NCBI RefSeq assembly: GCF_900109575.1
Contig: NZ_FOAF01000002.1
Coordinates: 434,001-498,000 of the forward strand
DNA: 64,000 bases
From: Olivibacter domesticus
GTDB taxonomy: Bacteria; Bacteroidota; Bacteroidia; Sphingobacteriales; Sphingobacteriaceae
Direction: 5' to 3'
Shown here piece after piece: positions 53,211 to 61,261 of the stretch. The first letter of the stretch is position 1. The number at the start of each line of letters is the position of its first letter. The position numbers and the translations under genes are program-made. A model generated the notes under the pieces. That model was not told the DNA's origin. It worked only from the letters and a program-made list of their open reading frames with translations, and made no database searches.

Positions 53211-55781
53211 TTATAAAGGAACAATCGTATAGCGTTTTCCCTTTTCCGTTTGAAAATCTAACACATAGGTATCTTTAATATTTAATTTTTGTAGAGATGC
53301 CGTTCCATTCCGCTTATACAATAATTCCTCCGGCTCTTGTGTGAGGACATTCCCATTATTCCCTTGTGCTGTTTTTGTGGTAATTTCTACCACTTTTACA
53401 GGGATAGGTGTTCGAAGCCTACAATTTCCTCCTACATTCGCCTCTATAGTCGCGTTTCGTAGATTCCCCTGATTCCAATCTATATCGACTGTAAAATTCC
53501 CGCGTGCTTTAATACCCTTTATGGAGCCAGTTGGCCAGGCATCTGGCAATGCAGGAAGTAATTGAATTTCGCCGGCATGGCTTTGAAGGAGCATTTCGGT
53601 CATACCTGCTGTAGCGCCAAAATTGCCATCTATCTGAAAAGGTGGATGTGCATCAAACAGATTCGGATAGGCGCCTCCTCCACTCATTTGCTCCTTTTCA
53701 AGTTTAGGGTCTATATACCTTAATGCATCTTTTAGTATTTTGTAGGCATGGTTACCATCTTGCAAGCGCGCCCACCAGTTAGTTTTCCACGCCATAGACC
53801 AACCGGTACTCACATCACCTCTATGAATAAGCGATTGCTTTGCGGCCGCAGCTAGTTCAGGTGTGTGTTTAACTGATATTTGATTACCTGGATATAGGCC
53901 AAAGAGCTGCGAAATATGTCGATGTTGATCTTTTGGATCATCCCAGTCTTGATACCATTCCTGTAGCTGGCCATATTGACCAATTTGATAAGGATATAGG
54001 CGAGCCTTTGCTTTTTCTAACTTCGCCCTGAAGGCACCATCGATATTTAAAATAGTCGAGGTTTTTATACAAGCAGTAAACAATTCCCGGATGATAGCCA
54101 TATCCATGGTTGTAGCCATACTTAATTGGTATTCCTTTCCTTTTATCTTTACGGTATTTTCAGGCGAGGTAGCCGGGTTTGTAATGAGGTAATTGCTATT
54201 TGGATCGTCAATAAGCCAAGACAACATGAACTCGGCGGCACCTTTCATCAAAGGATACGCTTCCTCTTTTAGAAAAACCTGATCACCCGTAAAAAGATAA
54301 TGTTCCCATAAATGTGAACAGAACCATGCCCCTGCCATGGGCCAAGCCGACCAACGTGGCATTCCCTTCGGGTCCCATTCATAACCTCCTGGGGGTGATG
54401 TTTTCGCCCATAGATCCGAATTATGATGTGTAACCCACCCTTTTTGGATATTATAATTTACTTTAGCCGTTATTGCTCCATTAATAGCCAATTCATTCAT
54501 GAAATCGAACAATGGCTGGTGGCATTCCGATAAATTGGTGTTTTCTGCCAACCAATAATTCATCTCTGTATTGATATTCGTTGTATAATTGCTTCCCCAA
54601 GGTGGTTGTACTTTGTCATTCCAAATACCTTGCAAGTTCGCAGGGCGGCTTCCTGGTCTAGAACTGGAAATAAGCAAATAACGGCCAAATTGATAGTACA
54701 AAGCTTGAAGTGCATTGTCAGTTTTACCAAAAGCTAACCGGAGCATGCGTTCATTTATAGGAAGTTTTAATGCTTCGACATCGGTACCAAGGTCAATGGA
54801 AACGCGTTGAAATAAGGATGTATAATCTTCCACATGCGTCCTTTTAAGATCTTCGTATTGTTGGCTCATCACTTTATTCATCAGTGATGTAGCCTCCATA
54901 GCAGGATCTTTGCCCGCTAGACCCGGCGATTTATCAAAGCCATTAAAGCTGGTAGCTTCTGTAAGGAATAAGGTAACTGTGCTTGCATCGGTAACGACCA
55001 ATTTATCGGCTGAAGCATGTACCTTTCCGCCTGCTGCTTTTACCCTTAAGTGAACTTCAAAATTCATTCCTTCTCCTGTCAAATCTTTATCATATACAAT
55101 TTGATTAGACTCATAATCGCGGTTAGCAACAAATTTCGGTGCTTTTCCACGGAGCACTAAGTAATTGTCTTCAACTGATTTTGTTTGATATTTTAATTTA
55201 CTAGTAAGTGAGGCTTTAAAACGAATAGCATGTGGTTTATCAGCGGTAATCTTTATCGCCATTACCTTATCAGGCCAACTGGTAAATGTTTCGCGTGTAT
55301 AAGTAACTCCTTTATAGGTGTATTTTACTGTGGATGTTGCATTTTGAAGATTTAAATCTCGCTTGTAGTAAGTCGTAGTAGTATCTTGTCGGCCGAAATC
55401 AAGCAGTAGGTCTCCTAAGGGCAGGTACCTGGCCGAATAGGGTCCTTGCATTTTTTTCCATAAAGCAGCAGCTTTTTCGTAGTCACCATTGAACATGGCT
55501 TTCCTTACTTCGGGAAGCACTTTAGGCCCATTATCGTTATTACCAGGATTTGGAAAGCCTGACCATAAGGTATTGTCATTAAGTTGATAGCGTTCTATAT
55601 TTATTCCGCCAAATACCATAGCTCCAGTTTTAGCATTCCCTAGTGGTAGTGCTTCCTCCCATATGGAAGCTGGTTTTGTATACCAGAGTGTAAGACGATC
55701 GTCCTGCTTCTGACCTCTGACTGTTAAGGCCAGCAAAAGGCAGCATAGGAGCATAAAAAGAGATGTTTTAAATTTATTCAT
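53211..55781 (-). CDS. GH95 alpha-L-fucosidase / alpha-L-galactosidase (second PUL copy)
   Basis: The 856-residue GH95 protein has a signal peptide (TSLFMLLCCLLLALTVRGQ), LPLGNAKTGAMVFGGINIER, NYTTNINTEMNYWLAENTNL (asparagine pair) and DAHPPFQIDGNFGATAGMTE. It shares the family core with the GH95 at 24317, but the insert PGGYEWDPKGMPRWSAWPM near the active-site entrance differs, so substrate preference may differ. It removes terminal L-fucose or L-galactose. In this cluster it accompanies two GH29 fucosidases, which suggests fucose in more than one linkage. Confidence 0.93.
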   Translation of the reverse strand: MNKFKTSLFMLLCCLLLALTVRGQKQDDRLTLWYTKPASIWEEALPLGNAKTGAMVFGGINIERYQLNDNTLWSGFPNPGNNDNGPKVLPEVRKAMFNGDYEKAAALWKKMQGPYSARYLPLGDLLLDFGRQDTTTTYYKRDLNLQNATSTVKYTYKGVTYTRETFTSWPDKVMAIKITADKPHAIRFKASLTSKLKYQTKSVEDNYLVLRGKAPKFVANRDYESNQIVYDKDLTGEGMNFEVHLRVKAAGGKVHASADKLVVTDASTVTLFLTEATSFNGFDKSPGLAGKDPAMEATSLMNKVMSQQYEDLKRTHVEDYTSLFQRVSIDLGTDVEALKLPINERMLRLAFGKTDNALQALYYQFGRYLLISSSRPGSRPANLQGIWNDKVQPPWGSNYTTNINTEMNYWLAENTNLSECHQPLFDFMNELAINGAITAKVNYNIQKGWVTHHNSDLWAKTSPPGGYEWDPKGMPRWSAWPMAGAWFCSHLWEHYLFTGDQVFLKEEAYPLMKGAAEFMLSWLIDDPNSNYLITNPATSPENTVKIKGKEYQLSMATTMDMAIIRELFTACIKTSTILNIDGAFRAKLEKAKARLYPYQIGQYGQLQEWYQDWDDPKDQHRHISQLFGLYPGNQISVKHTPELAAAAKQSLIHRGDVSTGWSMAWKTNWWARLQDGNHAYKILKDALRYIDPKLEKEQMSGGGAYPNLFDAHPPFQIDGNFGATAGMTEMLLQSHAGEIQLLPALPDAWPTGSIKGIKARGNFTVDIDWNQGNLRNATIEANVGGNCRLRTPIPVKVVEITTKTAQGNNGNVLTQEPEELLYKRNGTASLQKLNIKDTYVLDFQTEKGKRYTIVPL

Positions 55782-55833
55782 TTTAATTGCTTTTTCTTAG
55801 CATTCAATTTTTCTGTATCAATTATTCCTAAGC

Positions 55834-55980
55834 ACGTCACCCCGAGCAACATCGAGGAGTATTATTTACCATCTTGGCCGAGTAATGCTTTGCGATATTT
55901 CGACTCCACTATTCAACTACTCATCAACTTAACTATTTAACTAATCAACAACTTAACTACCCAACCATTCAACAACTCAG
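55834..55980. repeat. REP-like element followed by AACTATTTAAC repeat run
   Basis: CGTCACCCCGAGC...CATCGAGGAG (55834-55859) resembles the short dispersed 'GTCA..GAG' elements common between Bacteroidota genes. After it, about 55910-55980 is a run of degenerate units such as CAACTTAACTATTTAACTAA, ending at the GH2 stop codon. Confidence 0.5.
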
Positions 55981-58449
55981 CTACTCCAACATTACAAAAG
56001 CTGTCTTCAATTCGTCTGATTTTGCACTTACTACACATTTATTTCCTGTTAATTTAACCTTAATAATTGCTCTTCCATTGTAGGCTTGCACTTTGCGGGA
56101 TCCGTCAGAAGTACCTTGATCTGCTATTAATATACCATCGCCTGCTGCCGAGAAATTTACCCAATTCTGCGCATCTAAGCACTTTACCCCTTTAGCATCT
56201 AAGAAAGAGACTTGAATAGTTGCCACATCATCTTGCTGATGAATTTTTTCGAAGATCATTTTCTGCGGCTTGCCCCATTTTGCAGTTTGATAAACCTGAT
56301 TGATTTCATCTGTTAATACTTTCCCCCCAATTTTTGTCATTGCCTTTATTTGATTTGTTCCCTCTTTAAGTTTTACCATCCAACGTAATCCAGCAGCTGG
56401 AAAATCCTGACTATTTCTTTTCTTTGTACCATAATTTTCACCGTTGACAATGAGTGTTACTTCCTCTGCATTTGAGTATACTTTTATCATCTTTTCTTCT
56501 TCCTTTTCTCCCCATCTAATCGGCCAGGAATGTCCATAGATATGTACCATCGGTGTGTTTGTCCAATATGATTGAAACACATAGTATGCTTCCTTTTTGT
56601 TAAGGTTACGTTCTACTACTCCCTTTTGATTCACGTAGGGTACCGGATTATCTGGCCTAACGGGTGTAGAAAAATCTTTAAAAGGCCAATAGGCGGAACC
56701 GGTAAGCCAAGGCATTGTTTCTTGTTCCTTTAAATGCCAATCGATCAAATTACAGATGTAGCTCTCGCTCCAGTCACCATCTTTTGAAACCCTCGCGGCA
56801 CCACCAAATAATGAAGCATCACCCGAGCGTTCATCCGTACCTTTGCCACCGGTCACCTCCGCTAATATCTTATCAGGATTTTCAGCATGCCTTCTTGCAT
56901 GGCTATCCCCTCCCCATTCTACATGCAAAAAGTGGTTCACCTTTTTCATTTCGTCTTCTGACGATTGTTTATAATCGGTGTACAAGCCCCTGTACCAGCC
57001 AGCCCAAATAGAAGGCGAATAGACATCCACGATGTCTTTACAAAAATCACATCTTCTGATAGCCGTTTTTCTCGATGAATCCAGTTGATGAGAAAGATCA
57101 TTTAATTCCATCATAAAATCCCTGATCTTCTCTTTATCAAAAACAGAGAAATCACCGGGCCAATCATTTTCATTACCTAATCCCCATATAATAATTGCTG
57201 GATGATTATAATGCTGCTCAATCATGTTGGTTAACATCCTTCTTGCCTGTTCTTTATAAACATCTCCTCCTATTCCGCCGCGGCACCAGGGGATTTCCTC
57301 CCAAACCAATATTCCAAGGCTATCACAGGCATTTAACACCACCCGCGACTGCTGATAATGTCCCAAACGAATGAAGTTAACACCCATTTGTTTCATCATA
57401 TCCATCTCCTTAAGAATCATGGCATCTGACATCGCCGCTCCTACACCTGCATGATCTTCGTGCCGATGCGTGCCGCGTAACAGTAAGCGCTTGCCGTTTA
57501 GTAAAAACGGTCCTTTTTCTTTGAACTCAAAATGGCGAAAGCCAATTTTTGTAGTACTTACATACGGTTCATCGGCGTTATTTAAGGTCAGAACGAGTGT
57601 ATACAAATCAGGTTTATCAGGACTCCATAATTGAGGTTTTTTAACTAGCAATGCCTCTATATTAATTTCACTGGCCGAAATAGAAGGTGTTTCCTCAAGA
57701 TTTGCTACTTCCCTTCCCTTTGGATCCAAAAGCTTTACCGACAGCTTTCCTATCTTTTCTGATGTGTGATTTAAAAGTCGTGTTTTTATAGCGATTTTCC
57801 CTTCTTTTCCTTTTTCATCTACTTCAGTATGAGCAAAGACCTTGTCGATCGACAAAGCCGGAATATATTGTAAATTAAGGTGACGATAGATTCCACCATA
57901 AAGATTAAAATCAGCTAGATCTGAGGGGATCATTTCCAAATCCCTAGAATTGTCCGCACGAATAGAAATAGGCACTTCTCCCTTAAATTGTTCTTTGCAG
58001 ATGGAAGTCTCCTTAAATGCTTTTACCGCATCCGTAATATCTATTGTCCATTCGTCATACCCGCCCACATGCTCGCCAACTTTTGTGGTATACACATAAA
58101 CAGCTGTTTTCTGACCAGCTCCTTCAAAATGAAGCAAGGTACGACCCTTATTATAAGGATTCTCAATCGATAAATTTTTACGATACCAACCTGGTCCCTG
58201 ATAATAGTTCACATCCGGGTCTACCGCATCCGTTGCGTTAAAACAATGAGGAAGATCAACGGTCTCCCATAACGGAACGGATTCTGGATCACCTTTTCCT
58301 ACCGGCCTAACGGCTTCCCAAATACCACCTAAATCGCTTTTTAAAAATTCCCATTTTTTGTCGATACGGCTAGCCTGTTGCCCCTGCGAGGTGCAAAAAG
58401 TTCCTATTAAAAAGAATGTATATAGTAAATAATATTTAAATATAACCAT
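55981..58449 (-). CDS. GH2 beta-glycosidase (beta-galactosidase/beta-glucuronidase type)
   Basis: The 822-residue GH2 protein has a signal peptide (FKYYLLYTFFLIGTFCTSQ), a sugar-binding jelly roll (about 28-200), an immunoglobulin-like domain (205-305) and a TIM barrel (310-600). The acid/base glutamate is Glu427 in IIWGLGNENDWPG, and the nucleophile is Glu511 in FLHVEWGGDSHAR. Two C-terminal beta domains include VTLIVNGENYGTKK. GH2 members cleave beta-galactosides, beta-glucuronides or beta-mannosides; with GH88 and a PL38-like lyase nearby, beta-glucuronic acid is a fair guess but not proven. Confidence 0.92.
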   Translation of the reverse strand: MVIFKYYLLYTFFLIGTFCTSQGQQASRIDKKWEFLKSDLGGIWEAVRPVGKGDPESVPLWETVDLPHCFNATDAVDPDVNYYQGPGWYRKNLSIENPYNKGRTLLHFEGAGQKTAVYVYTTKVGEHVGGYDEWTIDITDAVKAFKETSICKEQFKGEVPISIRADNSRDLEMIPSDLADFNLYGGIYRHLNLQYIPALSIDKVFAHTEVDEKGKEGKIAIKTRLLNHTSEKIGKLSVKLLDPKGREVANLEETPSISASEINIEALLVKKPQLWSPDKPDLYTLVLTLNNADEPYVSTTKIGFRHFEFKEKGPFLLNGKRLLLRGTHRHEDHAGVGAAMSDAMILKEMDMMKQMGVNFIRLGHYQQSRVVLNACDSLGILVWEEIPWCRGGIGGDVYKEQARRMLTNMIEQHYNHPAIIIWGLGNENDWPGDFSVFDKEKIRDFMMELNDLSHQLDSSRKTAIRRCDFCKDIVDVYSPSIWAGWYRGLYTDYKQSSEDEMKKVNHFLHVEWGGDSHARRHAENPDKILAEVTGGKGTDERSGDASLFGGAARVSKDGDWSESYICNLIDWHLKEQETMPWLTGSAYWPFKDFSTPVRPDNPVPYVNQKGVVERNLNKKEAYYVFQSYWTNTPMVHIYGHSWPIRWGEKEEEKMIKVYSNAEEVTLIVNGENYGTKKRNSQDFPAAGLRWMVKLKEGTNQIKAMTKIGGKVLTDEINQVYQTAKWGKPQKMIFEKIHQQDDVATIQVSFLDAKGVKCLDAQNWVNFSAAGDGILIADQGTSDGSRKVQAYNGRAIIKVKLTGNKCVVSAKSDELKTAFVMLE

Positions 58450-58479
58450 AACGTAACTGTTATTGGCTGATTCACTTTG

Positions 58480-58604
58480 CAGCTCAACGACTTCAACTAT
58501 TTAACAAATAACAAATTCAGTATAGATCACCACGTCGTTCCTCCTCGTGATGACGACGCTATGAACACCTCTACAACTATTTCCCTACTCAGCTATTTAA
58601 CGAC
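58480..58604. repeat. repeat-rich spacer with a palindromic REP-like element
   Basis: 58525-58557 contains GATCACCACGTCGTTCCTCC followed by TCGTGATGACGACG, the complement of the widespread Bacteroidota 'CGTCAT.GCGAGGAGGAACGACG' repeat, foldable through ATCAC/GTGAT and CGTCGT/ACGACG arms. It is flanked by AACTATTTAAC-type words, and the string CTATGAACACCT is shared with the spacer near 3030. Confidence 0.6.
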
Positions 58605-60059
58605 TCAATCCAGCGCCCCGCTTTTCATTTGCTTTTTCGGTACTGCATGATTTGCTTCCGCTATTTTTCCTTTCAGTTCGAGCTTAATCACGCTCGCAAT
58701 CTTATCCGGTGCATTCGCAGGTAACTCAAGTGAAAATCCTTCCTTCGTATTGATCCCTTTCAATTTTTGATCAGTAGCTAAAAGTTTCGCTGAAGAAATT
58801 TTATTGGTAATACCGGGAATAGATAGCTTCCCATCGGCTGGCCAATCAAATACTGATAAATAAAGTATGGTATTGTCGCCCGCTGCTTTCATCGTGCATC
58901 TACCCCAAGTAAGAGGTGTTAAGGGACTAGCTTTTGTAGTATAAATAGCTTCACTGTTTACCTTCATCCAATCACCAATTTGCTTCAATCTTTCTATGCT
59001 TTGCTCGGGGAACGTGCCATCCGGTTTCGGACCTACGTTCAAGAGATAATTGCCTCCTTTAGAAGCGATGTCAATCAGATTTCTTATTAATGTCTCGGTA
59101 GATTTCCATTTATTGTCAGACGTACGATAACCCCATGTACCATTCATCGTCATACAAGTCTCCCAATATTTTCCATCTAATTCACTCAAATCCGGTATTT
59201 TCTGTTCAGGTGTTTTAGTATCGCCAGGGAAGTTGGGACGTTTTAGCCGATCATTGGTGATGATATCCGGTTGCAATTTCAATTGTGCTTGCAGCTTCAT
59301 CGCTGCTTGATCCGTCATATTCGTTGGCGTATCCCACCAAAGTACGGCAATGTCGCCATAATTTGTCATAAGCTCCTTTACTTGTGGCACAGAAACGCGA
59401 TCAATGTATTCATCAAAAGTACTCGTTTCCTGTGCGGGATCCCAGTGCCCCTTATGCGCTAGGGTATATGCATCTATTCGTGCGGAATCAGGATTCGGCC
59501 AACCCTCTCGCATCTCCTTTCGTGCTGCCGATCCTCCTGGATTATTCCAATCTTGCGCTTGGGAATAATAAAAACCGAGCTTGATTCCATATTTTCTACA
59601 GGCCTCTGCCAATGGTTTTAATAAATCTTTTCCATGAGGAGTAGCATCTACCACATTCCATTTGCTAGCGGCTGATTTAAAAAGCGCAAATCCATCATGA
59701 TGTTTGGCGGTGATAATAAGATACTTCATACCCGCTTCTTTAGCCATTCGTACCCATTCATCGGGATCATAATTTATCGGATTGAATTCTTTTGCCATAT
59801 CCTGATATTCAGAAACCGGTATTTTAGATCGGTTCATTATCCATTCTGCTCCCCCTCTTGCTTGCTCATGTCCCTTATAAACACCTGCAAACTGGGCGTA
59901 AACACCCCAGTGGATAAACATACCGAAGCGTGCTTCTGTCCACCACTTCATTCGTTCATTATCCTTCTCAGTCCGCTTTTGTGCATGGGCTAGTCCCGTA
60001 GAAAGTATGATGCAAATAAGCACCCAATATACCCGTCGTAGTTGCTGAAAGCTTTTCAT
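58605..60059 (-). CDS. GH29 alpha-L-fucosidase (short form)
   Basis: The 484-residue GH29 protein has a signal peptide (RVYWVLICIILSTGLAHAQ), MKWWTEARFGMFIHWGVYAQ, YLIITAKHHDGFALFKSAAS and DIAVLWWDTPTNM with the expected nucleophile aspartate. It lacks the long C-terminal extension of the GH29 at 47684; the last ~120 residues form a single beta domain. It is the first intact enzyme gene after the broken SusC/SusD pair (28 bases from the susD remnant), so its transcription probably starts at the susC promoter. Confidence 0.93.
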   Translation of the reverse strand: MKSFQQLRRVYWVLICIILSTGLAHAQKRTEKDNERMKWWTEARFGMFIHWGVYAQFAGVYKGHEQARGGAEWIMNRSKIPVSEYQDMAKEFNPINYDPDEWVRMAKEAGMKYLIITAKHHDGFALFKSAASKWNVVDATPHGKDLLKPLAEACRKYGIKLGFYYSQAQDWNNPGGSAARKEMREGWPNPDSARIDAYTLAHKGHWDPAQETSTFDEYIDRVSVPQVKELMTNYGDIAVLWWDTPTNMTDQAAMKLQAQLKLQPDIITNDRLKRPNFPGDTKTPEQKIPDLSELDGKYWETCMTMNGTWGYRTSDNKWKSTETLIRNLIDIASKGGNYLLNVGPKPDGTFPEQSIERLKQIGDWMKVNSEAIYTTKASPLTPLTWGRCTMKAAGDNTILYLSVFDWPADGKLSIPGITNKISSAKLLATDQKLKGINTKEGFSLELPANAPDKIASVIKLELKGKIAEANHAVPKKQMKSGALD

Positions 60060-60087
60060 ATATATTGATTAAAATTATTCAACTAAA

Positions 60088-60663
60088 TTAAAATCCTGGT
60101 GTTTGCTTATAGCCTTCATTTCCCAGACTTTTTGCAATGTCTACTTCCGACTGCGGCACTGGCCACAAAGTATCTCGCGCTTGAAATAAACGTGATGCAC
60201 CGTCAGGATCCTGTGTATTATCCATTACTTCTTTAACAATACCCCATCGCTTTAAGTCAAAATACCGTTGGCCTTCTAATGCTAATTCTACTCTCCTTTC
60301 CTGCCGTATCAGTCGCTGCATCTCTTCCTGCCCATATCCATCATTTAAACTAAGAGCAGGCATATTTACATCTGCTCTTGATCTTACCTGATTAATCGCA
60401 TCCACGACAGATTGATCAGGACCTGATACTTCATTTCTTGCTTCCGCATACATTAACAACACATCTGCATATCGTAAAAATACCCAATCCTGATCACTTT
60501 GCGTAGCGTAACTGGTAGGCCATTTCGTTTCATTGATATACTTTCTTGGTAAATATCCTCCTAATACATTTTCAAAAACAGGGTCAAAGGCAGAAGAAGC
60601 ATCTGTTCCACGCCAAACGCCTTCGTAGATAATAGATGCTTTAAGCCTGGGATCCCTATTTGA
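60088..60663 (-). pseudogene. susD: C-terminal fragment of a SusD gene
   Basis: A 191-codon frame reads NRDPRLKASIIYEGVWRG, KYINETKWPTSYATQSDQDW, FLRYADVLLMYAEARNEVSG, RVELALEGQRYFDLKRWGIV and ends QTPGF. These are the standard last third of a SusD protein. The expected signal peptide, lipobox and first ~300 residues are missing. The frame starts at a stop codon within the preceding susC fragment, one base out of its phase. It cannot make a functional lid protein. It is 28 bases upstream of GH29 and co-directional, so it marks where an intact susCD pair once opened this PUL. Confidence 0.9.
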
Positions 60664-60941
60664 TCAACAGGTACTTCTTGACTAGCCATTCCAATCTGAC
60701 TAAATATGAGTATGTCGCTCGATGTCGCCTGAACTTGGAACAAGCCATTAACATCGGTAGTAGTACCTTGTCGTTTTCCTTTTACCCGTACACTCACACC
60801 GGGTGCAGTTTCCCCATTAGTAGTCGTTACCTTTCCAGATATATGTATGACTTCTTGTGCTAAAACGACGGTAAAAAAACAACTACTGAAACTTAAAAAA
60901 AAAGCTATGATATATAGCCCAAAAACAAATTTCCCTTTCAT
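60660..60941 (-). pseudogene. susC: N-terminal fragment of a SusC gene
   Basis: An ATG at 60941 starts a signal peptide (FGLYIIAFFLSFSSCFF ending VVLAQ) and a carboxypeptidase-like regulatory domain (ISGKVTTTNGETAPGVSVRV, TTTDVNGLFQV, DILIFSQIGMASQEV). At about residue 94 the similarity stops and the DNA continues as the susD fragment in another frame. The nominal frame runs on 32 meaningless codons to a stop at 60561. Plug and barrel, some 900 residues, are absent. A single deletion joining susC codon ~94 to the middle of susD explains both fragments. Confidence 0.9.
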
Positions 60942-60972
60942 CTTAAAAGTTTATGCGGTTAGCCATTATTAG

Positions 60973-61037
60973 GTTAATGGGACAAAAATCACAATCCACA
61001 GCAAATTTTAAGGGTATTTTTTGGTCTTTCTAGGGGT
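60973..61037 (-). promoter_or_regulatory. control-region repeat A, upstream of the broken susC
   Basis: About 65 bases (GTTAATGGGACAAAAATCAC through ATTTTTTGGTCTTTCTAGG) recur at 63936-64000 in the same orientation with about eight substitutions and one indel. Copy A starts 32 bases upstream of the susC remnant. Likely promoter and/or HTCS binding region of the second PUL. The rest of this 320-base spacer (to 61261) shows no gene. Confidence 0.6.
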
Positions 61038-61261
61038 AGAAAATGGTTTATGGGTTATTCTGACTCTATTTTTAGGTCAATGGATAAATTCAGCCTTTAC
61101 TTACTGTAATCCTTTATCGCTTTTGTTAATTAGGTATTATCCAACATAACAATAGATAGCACAATTTCTCTTTTAAAAGGTCTTACTTTTCGTATCATCC
61201 TACTCTTTGCTGAAAGAGAGGGTCAACATATCACTTATAATAACGTGTTAGTTTTACTGAA

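Noticed and set aside
60561-60659. Last 32 codons of the SusC-fragment frame as a real C-terminus
   Set aside because: The same DNA in another frame encodes perfect SusD sequence (RDPRLKASI), so the SusC frame here is only read-through past the deletion joint.
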